From: Croceivirga sp.
Lineage (GTDB): Bacteria > Bacteroidota > Bacteroidia > Flavobacteriales > Flavobacteriaceae
Direction: 5' to 3'
Assembly: GCA_028284935.1 (NCBI GenBank)
Contig: JANQQQ010000028.1
Span: 1-64,000 of the forward strand
DNA: 64,000 bases
The position numbers were made by a program, and so were the translations under genes. The notes beneath the pieces were generated by a model. It did not search any database and was not told the DNA's origin. It worked only from the letters and a program-made list of their open reading frames with translations. Of this stretch, positions 45,615 to 56,433 are shown piece by piece. The number at the start of each line of letters is the position of its first letter. The stretch's first letter is position 1.

Positions 45615-45700
45615 TTTGGCCTTTTCTTAAAAATAGAACATTTACAATGCTCATTTTTGAAATGAATTGTTAAAACTCAAGAAATCAAAAGGATAAAAAC

Positions 45701-45708
45701 TAACTTTG
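45701..45708 (+). promoter_or_regulatory. -7 element immediately before the HYC_CC_PP gene
   Basis: TAACTTTG is an exact TAnnTTTG match and ends 4 bp before the GTG start codon. Transcription beginning 5-7 bp after the element would give a leaderless mRNA. No TTG at the usual -33 distance is seen. Confidence 0.55.
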
Positions 45709-45712
45709 CCTT

Positions 45713-46123
45713 GTGAAGGAAAAATTGTTGCGGTTACTTTCTCCCCCCCTTGCGGCGCTGTTGGTGCTTTCTACGATTTCATGGTCGGTAGAGAAGCATC
45801 TATGTATGGGTCGTGTCATGGACATTGCTTTCTTTCACCAGACCGATGGCTGTGGTATGGAAGAGGCTATGGTATTAATGGGAAAAACCGCATCCGATAT
45901 GGGTTGCTGCGGTAATGAATCCTTTACCTTGGAAGGCCAAGATGACCTACAGCAGTCTTGGGAGGAACTTGACGTGGATGCCCAACAGTTTTTGGTTGCT
46001 TTCGCATATTCGTTTCTGGAAATACTGTCCCAATCCATGGGAGAGGATGTTCCCAAAACCATTTATCCACCCCCTTTATTGGTGCAGGATTTGAATATTT
46101 TGCACGACGTCTTTTTGATTTGA
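45713..46123 (+). CDS. HYC_CC_PP-family protein
   Basis: A 136-aa secreted or membrane-attached protein. The N-terminal hydrophobic signal is PPLAALLVLSTISWSV. The family's three hallmarks are visible in order: EKHLCMG (HYC variant), GCCGNES (CC) and IYPPPLL (PP). Members sit beside TonB-dependent receptors and HMA proteins, as here, and are thought to take part in metal handling. The start is GTG at 45713, as no later Met keeps the signal peptide. It is the first gene of a four-gene cluster. Confidence 0.8.
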   Translation: MKEKLLRLLSPPLAALLVLSTISWSVEKHLCMGRVMDIAFFHQTDGCGMEEAMVLMGKTASDMGCCGNESFTLEGQDDLQQSWEELDVDAQQFLVAFAYSFLEILSQSMGEDVPKTIYPPPLLVQDLNILHDVFLI

Positions 46124-46187
46124 TTTGTTCCTGAACGGGCATGTATTTGCCGTTGAATAAGGAGTCAAATATCAAATCTACAATGCA

Positions 46188-48431
46188 ATGAAATCATATG
46201 TTTATTTAGGAACCCTTCTGATTGGGAGTATCCTATCGACCGCTGCCCAAGAAAAAGTAGAGGGTATGGTCATGGAAGCCAATAATGAAGGAAAGCATAT
46301 CGGCCTACCGGGTGCCAATGTATATTGGTTGAATTCGCCTGTAGGCACAATTACAAATAGCGATGGCCTATTTTCCATACCGTACAGCAAAGCCTACAAC
46401 AAGCTTATTATCAGTTATGTTGGTTTTGAAACGGATACGTTAACCATCAATGAACCCAGGACGGTGCACCACTGGCTAAAATCTTCCAATCAATTGGATG
46501 AGGTTACTGTTGAACAAGAACGGGAGGCACTTCAAAAGACCTATTTTTCAGCCCAAAATGTGGTGACTGTCAACAGTGCCGAATTATTGAAGGCAGCTTG
46601 CTGCAACCTTTCCGAAAGTTTTGAGACCAATCCAGCCATTGATGTAAATTTCAATAATGCTTTGAATGGGACGAAACAGATTCAAATGTTAGGGTTAACG
46701 AGCCCCTATTTATTGATTACCGAAGAGAACATTCCCATGGTGCGTGGCGCATCACAAACCTATGGATTGACCTTTACCCCAGGGACTTGGGTAGAAAGCA
46801 TTCAAATTACCAAAGGCGCTGGTAGTGTGGTCAACGGTTTTGAAAGTATTTCAGGGCAGATCAATACCGAATTGGCAAAACCTCTGACGGATATCCCACT
46901 TTTTGTGAACGGCTACGCCAACTTAAATGGAAGGTTGGAATTGAATACCCACTTGAATTATAAGTTATCGGAAAAACTGAGCACAGGACTGTATTTACAC
47001 GCTAATGAACGTCCGTTTGAGGTGGATAACAACGAGGATGGGTTTTTGGACATTCCTTTGGCCAGTCAAATCAATGTTTTGAACCGGTGGCAATATCAAA
47101 ACCCGGAAAAAGGATGGGTAAGTTTTTTCAACCTAAGATTTTTGAATGATGAAAAACAAGTAGGGCAGACCGATTTTAATCCTGATATGGATAGGTTCAC
47201 GGCCAATGCCTGGGGCGGCGAAATCGACACCAAGCGTTTTGATACTTCCTTAAAATTGGGTTATGTCTTTCCAGAATTACCCTTTCAGAGCTTTGGTTTT
47301 CAGGCGGCCTATAGCAACCACCAACAGGAGTCCTACTACGGATTCAACGTTTATGATATTGACCATGAGAGTATCTACTCCAACCTTATTTTCAACTCTA
47401 TTATTGGTAGTACAATGCATAAGTTTAAAGCGGGATTGACCTTTGCATATGATAATTATGTAGAGTTGGTAAATAACATCAATTTTGAGCGTTCGGATAA
47501 TTCTGCGGGAGCTTTCTTTGAATACAGCTACGATAACTTGGAAAAGGTGAGTCTTACCGCCGGACTTCGATTTGACACCCATAACCGCTTGGGGAATTTT
47601 TTCACTCCTAGGTTTCATATTCGATACACGCCATGGGAGCGGGGGAGTTTGCGGGGCTCTTTTGGAATTGGGCGTAGAGCGGCGAATATTTTTGCCGAGA
47701 ACCAACAATTGTTTGGTTCATCAAGGGCTATCCAACTTTTAGGCAATGATGGGCCGGTTTATGGTTTTGAACCGGAAAAGGCCACTAATTTTGGGTTAAG
47801 TTTTATCCAAGGCTTCAATTTGTTTGAACGTCAGGGAAATGTCTCCATCGATTTTTATCGAACTGATTTTGAAAATCAGGTCGTTGTGGATTGGGAAAAC
47901 CCTAGGGAAATCACGTTTACCAATCTGGATGGGGAAAGTTATGCCAACAGCCTGCAAATTGAGCTGAATCATGAGCTATTGCCGAATCTTGATTTGCGAG
48001 CGGCTTATAAATTTTACGACGTAAAGACCCAATATCAAACAGGATTGCTTCAACGACCTTTGGTGGCTCAAAATCGATTTTTTGCCAATTTGGGCTATGA
48101 AACCGAATTAAAGCAGAACGGAAGTCAATGGCGTTTTGACTATACCTTGCACACTATTGGGGAACAACGTTTGCCTAGCACTGACGCTAATCCCCTTCCA
48201 CTCCAATTGAGTGATTTTGTGGATGGCTATAGTTTGATGAATGCCCAGATTACCAAGGTGTTTTCAAAAAAATTTGAGGTGTATCTGGGCGGTGAAAACC
48301 TAACCGGTGTAACGCAACCCAACCCTGTTTTGGGAGCAATGGACCCCTTTGGTGCAAATTTTGATACTACTATTGTATATGCCCCTATTTTGGGTAGAAT
48401 GGTATACGCAGGATTTCGATTTAAATCTTAA
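46188..48431 (+). CDS. TonB-dependent receptor of the heavy-metal cluster
   Basis: A 747-aa outer-membrane receptor. It has a signal peptide, an N-terminal carboxypeptidase-D-regulatory-like domain (about 22-100, GMVMEANNEGKHIGLPGANV), a plug domain (about 120-225, with paired Cys AACCNLSES) and a 22-strand-type beta-barrel. The CC in the plug and the flanking HMA and HYC_CC_PP genes suggest a metal, most likely copper or a metallophore, as substrate. This is inference from context. Confidence 0.88.
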   Translation: MKSYVYLGTLLIGSILSTAAQEKVEGMVMEANNEGKHIGLPGANVYWLNSPVGTITNSDGLFSIPYSKAYNKLIISYVGFETDTLTINEPRTVHHWLKSSNQLDEVTVEQEREALQKTYFSAQNVVTVNSAELLKAACCNLSESFETNPAIDVNFNNALNGTKQIQMLGLTSPYLLITEENIPMVRGASQTYGLTFTPGTWVESIQITKGAGSVVNGFESISGQINTELAKPLTDIPLFVNGYANLNGRLELNTHLNYKLSEKLSTGLYLHANERPFEVDNNEDGFLDIPLASQINVLNRWQYQNPEKGWVSFFNLRFLNDEKQVGQTDFNPDMDRFTANAWGGEIDTKRFDTSLKLGYVFPELPFQSFGFQAAYSNHQQESYYGFNVYDIDHESIYSNLIFNSIIGSTMHKFKAGLTFAYDNYVELVNNINFERSDNSAGAFFEYSYDNLEKVSLTAGLRFDTHNRLGNFFTPRFHIRYTPWERGSLRGSFGIGRRAANIFAENQQLFGSSRAIQLLGNDGPVYGFEPEKATNFGLSFIQGFNLFERQGNVSIDFYRTDFENQVVVDWENPREITFTNLDGESYANSLQIELNHELLPNLDLRAAYKFYDVKTQYQTGLLQRPLVAQNRFFANLGYETELKQNGSQWRFDYTLHTIGEQRLPSTDANPLPLQLSDFVDGYSLMNAQITKVFSKKFEVYLGGENLTGVTQPNPVLGAMDPFGANFDTTIVYAPILGRMVYAGFRFKS

Positions 48432-48459
48432 ATTAATAACATAATAAAAAAATAGAATA

Positions 48460-48819
48460 ATGAAAACTTTTGCAGCTACTGGTCTTTTTCTAATAATGAG
48501 TGTCTTGTCCTTTTCACAAGACAAGAACAAGAAAATGAATTTCGAGGTCGATGGGGTGTGTGAAATGTGCAAAATGCGAATTGAAAAAGCGGCACTGGGG
48601 GTTCCTGGGGTAAAATTTGCCTCATGGGATATCCCAACCCATCAACTATCACTAGTTGTTGACGAACGAAAGACCAACTCCATGGAAATTAAAACGGCCT
48701 TAGTGGCTGCGGGACATGATACTAAAGAGCTCAAAGCAACACAGGAGGCTTATGATAACATACATCCTTGTTGTAAGTATCGGGAGGATGATACGGACCA
48801 CAGTGAAAAGCACCATTGA
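48460..48819 (+). CDS. Secreted heavy-metal-associated (HMA) domain protein
   Basis: A 119-aa periplasmic metal chaperone-like protein. The signal peptide is LFLIMSVLSFSQ. The HMA domain (about 25-95) has the metal-binding GVCEMCKMRIEKAA. A C-terminal HPCCKY and a His/Asp-rich tail add possible ligands. It follows the receptor by 28 bp and overlaps the next start (TGATG), so all are probably one transcript. Confidence 0.88.
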   Translation: MKTFAATGLFLIMSVLSFSQDKNKKMNFEVDGVCEMCKMRIEKAALGVPGVKFASWDIPTHQLSLVVDERKTNSMEIKTALVAAGHDTKELKATQEAYDNIHPCCKYREDDTDHSEKHH

Positions 48820-49526
48820 TGAAGCAAACGTATGCCATTTCTGGAATGACCTGCGGAGGTTGTGTTGCTTCGGTTACTGAGAAACTTTCAAAAGTAAGTG
48901 GGGTTGAACGAGTAGAAGTTAATCTAGAAAGAGGAGAGGCCGAGGTTGATATGCAAAACCAAGTCTCACTTTCAAATTTAAAAGCGGCTCTTCCTGAAAA
49001 ATACACTATCCGGTTGCAAGAGGAGTATAGTGCTTCCTTGGATATTGCCAATGCGAAAACCAAATTACAGCAACTTCAACCCTTGTTCTTGATTTTTGCC
49101 TATTTGTTTGGTGCGGCCTTTCTTTTAAATTATCAGCACTGGAATACCCAAGAAGCCATGCTTGATTTTATGGGGCTGTTCTATATTGTGTTCAGTTTCT
49201 TTAAGTTCTTGGATCTAAAAGGTTTTCCAGAAAGTTTTGGAATGTATGACCCTTTGGCCAAGGCCGTTCCGGCCTATGCCCGGATATACCCTTTTCTTGA
49301 ACTCGCTCTCGGCCTGCTGTTTTTAATGCGATTTCAGGTGCAAACGGCACTTATTGTAACTGTAATCATATTGGGCATTACCACGGTAGGAGTGACCAAA
49401 ACACTGTTGGATAAAAAGTCTATCCGTTGCGCTTGTCTGGGAACAGCTTTAAAACTGCCCATGACCGAGGCCACGTTTATTGAGAACACCATAATGCTTG
49501 TTATGGCAGGAATCATGCTTGTGTAG
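48819..49526 (+). CDS. HMA domain fused to a MauE/DoxX-like membrane domain
   Basis: A 235-aa protein: cytosolic HMA domain (about 1-70, GMTCGGCVASVTEKLS) followed by four hydrophobic helices of the MauE type with SIRCACLGTALKLPMTEATF near the end. MauE-like domains are linked to disulfide and maturation chemistry, but here the HMA fusion suggests metal transfer across the inner membrane. The ATG at 48819 overlaps the previous stop as TGATG; a TTG one codon earlier is possible. A strong terminator follows. Confidence 0.85.
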   Translation: MKQTYAISGMTCGGCVASVTEKLSKVSGVERVEVNLERGEAEVDMQNQVSLSNLKAALPEKYTIRLQEEYSASLDIANAKTKLQQLQPLFLIFAYLFGAAFLLNYQHWNTQEAMLDFMGLFYIVFSFFKFLDLKGFPESFGMYDPLAKAVPAYARIYPFLELALGLLFLMRFQVQTALIVTVIILGITTVGVTKTLLDKKSIRCACLGTALKLPMTEATFIENTIMLVMAGIMLV

Positions 49527-49536
49527 GGATAAATAA

Positions 49537-49564
49537 AAACGCCCTGAACCTCAGGGCGTTTTTG
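49537..49564. terminator. Intrinsic terminator after the metal cluster, facing groEL
   Basis: AACGCCCTGA (49539-49548) and TCAGGGCGTT (49551-49560) form a 10-bp perfect stem followed by TTTTTG. The A-run on the other side could also stop groEL transcription. Confidence 0.9.
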
Positions 49565-49616
49565 TTAAAATATATTTCCGCAAACAAGTTCAGTTTATGC
49601 CTGTCCGCGCTGCGGA

Positions 49617-51254
<1,638 letters not shown>

Positions 51255-51363
51255 TTAAATTTTTAAAAAAATTAAATTTCCAAAACTCAAATCCCAAATC
51301 CCTCTAACGGTTCCATTGAAATAAAGCTTTGGAGTTTATTATTTGTTATTTGAATTTTGACAT

Positions 51364-51642
51364 TTATACAATTGCGAGAATATCGCTCTGTCTCATGATT
51401 AGATAGTCTACGCCGTCCAATTTAAGATCGGTCCCTGCATATTTTCCATAAAGCACAGAGTCCCCAACACTGACTGTCATATCTTCATCTTTGGTACCTG
51501 GTCCAACAGCTACCACTTTTCCCTTTTGAGGTTTTTCTTTGGCGGTATCTGGGATAATGATACCCGAAGCTGTTTTGGTTTCAGCTGCCATAGGTTCAAT
51601 TAGGACCCTGTCCGCTAATGGTTTAATGTTCACTTTAGCCAT
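51364..51642 (-). CDS. groES: Co-chaperonin GroES
   Basis: A 92-aa heptameric lid of GroEL. It has the N-terminal [13 protein letters not shown], the mobile loop ([20 protein letters not shown]) and C-terminal [18 protein letters not shown]. It leads groEL. A sigma-54-like TGGCACAATTTCTGA element and a TGTCA box lie 48-80 bp upstream, after the secG terminator. Confidence 0.97.
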   Translation of the reverse strand: MAKVNIKPLADRVLIEPMAAETKTASGIIIPDTAKEKPQKGKVVAVGPGTKDEDMTVSVGDSVLYGKYAGTDLKLDGVDYLIMRQSDILAIV

Positions 51643-51689
51643 TTGTATAAATTTTTAAGTTTTATTTTAACAATTCTGCATTCAATTGG

Positions 51690-51721
51690 TCAGAAATTGT
51701 GCCATGCTGGCAAAACTGACA
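51690..51721 (-). promoter_or_regulatory. Candidate regulated promoter of groES
   Basis: On the minus strand TGTCA (51721-51717) precedes TGGCACAATTTCTGA (51704-51690), which resembles a -24/-12 element (GG present, GA instead of GC at -12). TGCCA-GCA-TGGCA forms a small inverted repeat inside it. The leader to the ATG would be about 36 nt. The miaB upstream region has a similar TGTCA then CACACTTCTGG arrangement. Confidence 0.4.
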
Positions 51722-51728
51722 AACTGCT

Positions 51729-51765
51729 AAAACAAAAATGCCAGCTTGTCATTTAAGCTGGCATT
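51729..51765 (-). terminator. Intrinsic terminator after secG
   Basis: Minus-strand stem AATGCCAGCTT / AAGCTGGCATT of 11 perfect pairs with a 7-nt loop, followed by TTTGTTTT. It separates the miaB-secG operon from groES. Confidence 0.88.
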
Positions 51766-51791
51766 AATGTCTTATTATACTACTGTTTGTT

Positions 51792-52154
51792 TTATTGAAT
51801 GGTATCCAAGGAATTATCGGAGGCAGGTACCTCTTCAGGAATTTGTTCCGGAACGGTTTCAGGAATTGTAGTTTCCACATCGTCACCCTGCAACAACTTT
51901 GAATCCGGAGTACTGTAACTTCCTTTAAGGGCAACATTGGAGAGCAAAATTAGAACAATTAAAAGTCCTGCCAAGGTCCAAGTGCTCCTGTCCAGAAAAT
52001 CCCCCGTTTTCTTTACCCCACCGGCTATTTGGGTTCCTCCACCTCCAAAAGAAGAGGAAAGTCCCCCACCTTTTGGGTTCTGCACCATAATGACCAAAAC
52101 CAATAATAGGCAAACAAGGATAATCAACACCAAAAAAATTGAAAACGTACTCAT
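51792..52154 (-). CDS. secG: Preprotein translocase subunit SecG
   Basis: A 120-aa subunit of the SecYEG channel. Two membrane helices (about 4-24 and 59-77) flank the conserved VIMVQNPKGGGLSSSFGGGGTQ loop. The tail is acidic and Pro-rich. The gene starts one base after the TPR gene stop and ends at a strong terminator. Confidence 0.93.
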   Translation of the reverse strand: MSTFSIFLVLIILVCLLLVLVIMVQNPKGGGLSSSFGGGGTQIAGGVKKTGDFLDRSTWTLAGLLIVLILLSNVALKGSYSTPDSKLLQGDDVETTIPETVPEQIPEEVPASDNSLDTIQ

Positions 52155-52155
52155 T

Positions 52156-53019
52156 TTAATCCTTTTCTTTTTGCAGTCTTTTTACTGCAGTAATTCGGTC
52201 GGCAAAGAAACCACTTTTTTCTGGATATTTCAAACTCAATATTTTATAAGCTTGGATCGCTTTTTTATATTTTTTCTGTTCCAAATACACCTTTGCCAAA
52301 GTCTCTGTCATCAACTCGGTCGTATCAATTTTGACAGAATCGGCGATGTCTATTTTTAGTTCGGTCTCCTCCCTTGGAACAATTTTTGGGTTGCTTTCAA
52401 TAAACTTATCGAGCAGTTCAAATTTTTTCTTTTTGGCCAAAGGCGTTTTCTCAGGTTCCGCACTCCTTTGTATGGGATGCTTCTGGGTAAGTTGTAACCA
52501 TTCGGAAAAGGAGTGTTTCTCATTTTTGGTAAACGTTAGGGGCTTTCCCAATTCCAAGACCTTTTCAGATGTGGCATCCTTTGGAGGCTCTTTTAGGTCA
52601 AACAAGGCTGGATCTAAAATTTTTTCTGCATGATGTATATTTTGCGGTAGTGGTTCCTCATCGGATGCACCAAAAATCATTTCAGTGCTGGGATTGGGTT
52701 CAATTTCTTCCGATAGGGTTTCCTTCTCGGAAAGTTGGGTTTCCCGCCCCAATAAGGAATTGGCAACGTGATTTTGATCAAATTCCTTTGAGGTAATGTA
52801 TTCAAAAAGAATTTCGCGATCCGTAGTGTGGGCCGCGGCAAGCTTTAGGGCAGCATTGTATTTGTAGGACTCAAGATTTTTTAAACCTTTTAAGAGCAAT
52901 GCCCTGGCCGCCTGAAAATAAGGGTACTCCTCCAGAATGGTCTCCAGTTCCCTAGTTTGGCCTGGGGAAAGGATGGTATTTGGATTTTGGAGCAGTTGTT
53001 TAAAATCGGAAACGTTCAT
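52156..53019 (-). CDS. TPR-containing protein of the lptE-secG operon
   Basis: A protein of 287 aa from ATG 53019; TTG 53028 would overlap lptE more. It is helical, with a tetratricopeptide-like end (TETLAKVYLEQKKYKKAIQAYKILSLKYPEKSGFF is the region near residues 237-271) and a charged middle. No signal peptide is seen, so it is probably cytosolic. It is conserved in position between lptE and secG. Function unknown. Confidence 0.75.
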   Translation of the reverse strand: MNVSDFKQLLQNPNTILSPGQTRELETILEEYPYFQAARALLLKGLKNLESYKYNAALKLAAAHTTDREILFEYITSKEFDQNHVANSLLGRETQLSEKETLSEEIEPNPSTEMIFGASDEEPLPQNIHHAEKILDPALFDLKEPPKDATSEKVLELGKPLTFTKNEKHSFSEWLQLTQKHPIQRSAEPEKTPLAKKKKFELLDKFIESNPKIVPREETELKIDIADSVKIDTTELMTETLAKVYLEQKKYKKAIQAYKILSLKYPEKSGFFADRITAVKRLQKEKD

Positions 53020-53021
53020 AG

Positions 53022-53537
53022 CTACCAATCTGCCAATGAGGCATTGAAAATATCCTGGGTTATCCGTTCAAATATGACTTCATGCGCTTCGCTTTTGACA
53101 TTTTCCAAAAGTGTGGTTCCAGGAAAATCGAAGAAAAACGAAAACCGTTGTTCAAAATCAGAGTCCTCTTTTGTGGTATTGTAAAAACGCACGTTCACGC
53201 TCATTGTTAGTCGGTTTTGGGCCGCGGTCTGGTTGGCAGAGGCACTCATTGGAGAGACCCTATATTCCACAATTTCGCCTTCATAAACCAGATCCCCCGC
53301 ATTGCTGGTTAGGGATAGGCTGGTAAGGTTGGCAATCAAATCTTGAAGGGCATTGGTGAAGTCCCGATCCAACTGAGGCTCAATAGTGGAACCTGGACTT
53401 TGGTCCGCATAATTTTGAAAAAAGTTGACCTGAAATGACTGCGCCGTTCCTGTGCTGGCTCCCGAAAAATTATAGATGCCGCAACTTTGGGAAAATCCCA
53501 AAAAACAAACCCCAAAAAGCAAAACTATTTTTTTCAT
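53022..53537 (-). CDS. lptE: LPS assembly lipoprotein LptE
   Basis: A 171-aa outer-membrane lipoprotein (lipobox SQSC, Cys19) that plugs the LptD barrel for LPS insertion. Recognised by SCGIYNFSGAS, FFQNYADQSPGSTIEPQL and the C-terminal ERITQDIFNASLADW, typical of the Bacteroidota LptE family. The frame runs open into the upstream regulator gene, but ATG 53537 (MKKIVLLFG) is the signal-peptide start. It overlaps nothing upstream and is followed at once by the TPR gene. Confidence 0.88.
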   Translation of the reverse strand: MKKIVLLFGVCFLGFSQSCGIYNFSGASTGTAQSFQVNFFQNYADQSPGSTIEPQLDRDFTNALQDLIANLTSLSLTSNAGDLVYEGEIVEYRVSPMSASANQTAAQNRLTMSVNVRFYNTTKEDSDFEQRFSFFFDFPGTTLLENVKSEAHEVIFERITQDIFNASLADW

Positions 53538-53547
53538 CTTCCTAACA

Positions 53548-54819
53548 TCACAGGTCATATTGCTTAATTTTACGATACAACGTCCGTTCAGAAATCCCCA
53601 ATTCAGCTGCAGCCGCTTTTCGTTTTCCACGATTGCGTTCCAAGGATTTTTTGATAAGCTCAATTTCCTTTTCCTGAAGGGAAAGGGTTTCTTCCTCTTC
53701 AATTTCCTCGGCAAAGTGATACCGGTCTTCGGTAGGTTGCGGTGTGGCGACCGTTACATTTTGAACTATGGGTTCGGGGAGGGATAGTACCTCGGCAACA
53801 GTTTCTTCTGCAGGTACGCTTTCTTTGTCGTCCCCATATATCTTGCGAATAAGTGTTTCATTCTCTTCCTGGACCTTTTCGGAATTATCTCCTTTTAGCA
53901 ATTCCAAGGTCAACTTTTTTAAGTCGTTGAGGTCACTTTTCATATCGAAAAGTACTTTGTACAGAATTTCACGTTCGTTGCTGAAATCACTTTCCTTTCC
54001 ATTGGCATTCACAACGGCGGGGAGGTTGGTCGTTGCTATGTTGGGCAAATAGGTATGCAGCGTGGCTGCTGATATTTCCCGGTTCCCCTCCAATACGGAA
54101 ATTTGTTCGGCTATATTCCTGAGCTGTCTGATGTTCCCTGGCCATCGATGTTTCAACAATAATTGAACAGCGTCTTCAGTCAAGCGTACGGTGGGCATTT
54201 TATACTTTTGGCCAAAATCAGAAGCGAACTTTCTGAACAACAAGTGAATGTCCCCTTGTCTTTCGCGAAGTGGTGGGATATTGATTTCAACCGTACTCAA
54301 ACGATAATACAAGTCTTCTCGAAACTTCTCTTTCTTAATGGCTTCGAACATATTGATATTGGTTGCCGCTACTATGCGAACATCCGTCTTTTGTACTTGT
54401 GAGGATCCTACCTTCAAGAACTCTCCGTTTTCCAAAACCCGTAACAGCCGTACCTGTGTTGTCAAAGGAAGTTCCCCTACCTCATCCAAAAAAATGGTTC
54501 CGCCATCCGCAACTTCAAAATAGCCACTACGGGTTTGGGTTGCCCCGGTAAATGCGCCTTTTTCGTGCCCAAAGAGTTCACTGTCGATAGTTCCTTCGGG
54601 AATGGCCCCGCAATTGACGGCAATGTATTTTGCATGTTTTCTATGGGAAAGGGAGTGTATAATTTTAGGAATGGACTCTTTTCCAACACCACTTTCTCCG
54701 GTTACCAAAACGGAAATATCCGTTGGGGCAACCTGCATTGCTTTTTCCAAGGCACGATTGAATTTGGGGTTATTCCCAATGAGTTCGAATCGCTGTTTTA
54801 TGGCCTGTACGTTCTCCAT
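53548..54819 (-). CDS. Sigma-54-dependent Fis-family transcriptional activator
   Basis: A 423-aa AAA+ activator with no N-terminal receiver or sensor domain; it begins almost directly with the AAA+ core. Walker A GESGVGKES, the sigma-54 contact loop GAFTGA, Walker B GGTIFLDEVGEL and the arginine region YYRLSTVEINIPPLRER are intact. A linker rich in acidic residues leads to a C-terminal Fis-type HTH (AAAAELGISERTLYRKIKQY). The ATG at 54819 overlaps the miaB stop (TGATG). Its target promoters are not proven; sigma-54-like sites occur before groES and the tail-specific protease. Confidence 0.92.
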   Translation of the reverse strand: MENVQAIKQRFELIGNNPKFNRALEKAMQVAPTDISVLVTGESGVGKESIPKIIHSLSHRKHAKYIAVNCGAIPEGTIDSELFGHEKGAFTGATQTRSGYFEVADGGTIFLDEVGELPLTTQVRLLRVLENGEFLKVGSSQVQKTDVRIVAATNINMFEAIKKEKFREDLYYRLSTVEINIPPLRERQGDIHLLFRKFASDFGQKYKMPTVRLTEDAVQLLLKHRWPGNIRQLRNIAEQISVLEGNREISAATLHTYLPNIATTNLPAVVNANGKESDFSNEREILYKVLFDMKSDLNDLKKLTLELLKGDNSEKVQEENETLIRKIYGDDKESVPAEETVAEVLSLPEPIVQNVTVATPQPTEDRYHFAEEIEEEETLSLQEKEIELIKKSLERNRGKRKAAAAELGISERTLYRKIKQYDL

Positions 54820-56279
54820 CACTGATTTTCGCTATAACCCACAGCTTCACCCAATAGCGTGGCTGAAGTACAATCGTTGATTTTAATATTTACATACTCT
54901 CCCACCTTGTAATTTTCCTTAGGGAAAACAACAACGGTGTTCTGGGAATTCCTACCCATCCAATGGGCATCTGATTTTTTTGAAGCCCCCTCAATCAATA
55001 CTTCTTCAATCCTGCCAAGGTGTTGCTGTGTTCGAAATAGCCCATGCTTTTGCTGAAGGTCGATGATTTCCCGTAACCGCCTTTTTTTTGTGGTCTCGGG
55101 CACATCATCTTCCAATTTTCTAGCAGCCAATGTCCCAGGTCGCTCGGAGTAGGCAAACATAAACCCAAAATCGTATTTTACGTATTCCATCAAGGAAAGC
55201 GTATCTTGATGGTCCTCTTCCGTTTCCGTAGGAAAGCCGGCAATCATATCCTGACTAATGGCACAGTCAGGGATGATTCGTTTAATGTTATCGATAAGTT
55301 CAAAGTATTCCTCCCTTGTATGCAAACGGTTCATGGCCTTTAAAATGCGGTTGCTTCCGCTCTGCACGGGCAAGTGGATGTAATTACAGATATTTTGGTA
55401 CTTGGCCATGGTTTCAATGACATCCAATGTCATATCCTGCGGATTGGAGGTGGAAAATCGAATACGCATCTTGGGTTGTGCCAAGGCCACCATTTCCAAT
55501 AATTTGGCAAAATTGACCGAAGTCGCCTTTTGAATTTCTGTAGCTTTTTCAAAATCCTTTTTCAACCCGCCACCATACCACAAATAGCTGTCCACATTTT
55601 GGCCTAGCAACGTAATCTCTTTGAATCCACGCTGCCAAAGGTCTTTGACCTCTTCCAGTATGGATTGGGGATCTCTACTGCGTTCACGCCCACGTGTAAA
55701 AGGCACCACGCAGAACGTACACATATTGTCACAGCCACGGGTGATGGAAACAAAGGCGGTTACCCCGTTCGAATTTAATCGCACAGGTGCAACATCGCCA
55801 TAAGTTTCATCTTTGGAAAGGATCACATTTACGGCATTTCTTCCTTCGTCAATTTCTTGGATGAGGTTGGGAAGGTCTTTGTAAGCATCAGGACCTACCA
55901 CCATATCCACGATTTTCTCCTCTTCCAGGAATTTACTTTTTAAACGCTCGGCCATACAGCCCAGGACTCCAACTTTCATCCCCGGGTTGACCTTTTTTAC
56001 GGCATTGAATTTCTCCAACCGCTTGCGAACGGTCTGTTCTGCTTTTTCACGGATGGAGCAGGTGTTCACCAGAACCAAATCTGCCTCGGTCAATTCGTTG
56101 GTGGTGTTAAACCCTTCTTTGGCCAGAATGGAAGCAACAATTTCACTATCCGAAAAATTCATCTGGCAGCCATAACTCTCAATGTATAGCTTTCTGGAAT
56201 TTGTACTGTTGGTATCCAAGACGAGCGTAGACCCTTGCTTGTCTTCCTCTATTATTTTTTCCGCATTGTAATGGCTCAT
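54819..56279 (-). CDS. miaB: tRNA-2-methylthio-N6-dimethylallyladenosine synthase MiaB
   Basis: A 486-aa radical-SAM methylthiotransferase acting on i6A37 of tRNAs reading UNN codons. The N-terminal UPF0004 cluster cysteines include [20 protein letters not shown] and GCMAERL. The radical-SAM motif is [17 protein letters not shown], and a TRAM domain ends the chain. ATG 56279 (MSHYNAEK) follows a GGAAGAG sequence; a TTG four codons earlier is the alternative. It leads the operon to secG. Confidence 0.95.
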   Translation of the reverse strand: MSHYNAEKIIEEDKQGSTLVLDTNSTNSRKLYIESYGCQMNFSDSEIVASILAKEGFNTTNELTEADLVLVNTCSIREKAEQTVRKRLEKFNAVKKVNPGMKVGVLGCMAERLKSKFLEEEKIVDMVVGPDAYKDLPNLIQEIDEGRNAVNVILSKDETYGDVAPVRLNSNGVTAFVSITRGCDNMCTFCVVPFTRGRERSRDPQSILEEVKDLWQRGFKEITLLGQNVDSYLWYGGGLKKDFEKATEIQKATSVNFAKLLEMVALAQPKMRIRFSTSNPQDMTLDVIETMAKYQNICNYIHLPVQSGSNRILKAMNRLHTREEYFELIDNIKRIIPDCAISQDMIAGFPTETEEDHQDTLSLMEYVKYDFGFMFAYSERPGTLAARKLEDDVPETTKKRRLREIIDLQQKHGLFRTQQHLGRIEEVLIEGASKKSDAHWMGRNSQNTVVVFPKENYKVGEYVNIKINDCTSATLLGEAVGYSENQ

Positions 56280-56303
56280 TATCTCTTCCAAAATTCAGGA
56301 ATG

Positions 56304-56335
56304 CAAAGATAGTGTTTCATCCAGAAGTGTGACAA
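56304..56335 (-). promoter_or_regulatory. Promoter of the miaB operon
   Basis: Minus-strand TTG (56335-56333), 21 bp, then TATCTTTG (56311-56304), an exact -7 match, 25 bp before the ATG. A TGTCA box and a CACACTTCTGG segment overlap the -33 region. Confidence 0.6.
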
Positions 56336-56433
56336 TTTGACAGTTAAAAATGCTTTTTTTTATCTTTTATTTAGCTAAAAAAGGTATCGAAGTTCCTTGC
56401 TTGTATTTGTTGGATATTAGTTTTCATTTGGTG

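Noticed and set aside
45706..45915. Alternative 69-codon plus-strand frame at the start of the metal cluster
   Set aside because: It is out of frame with the HYC_CC_PP protein, which shows the signal peptide and all three family motifs.
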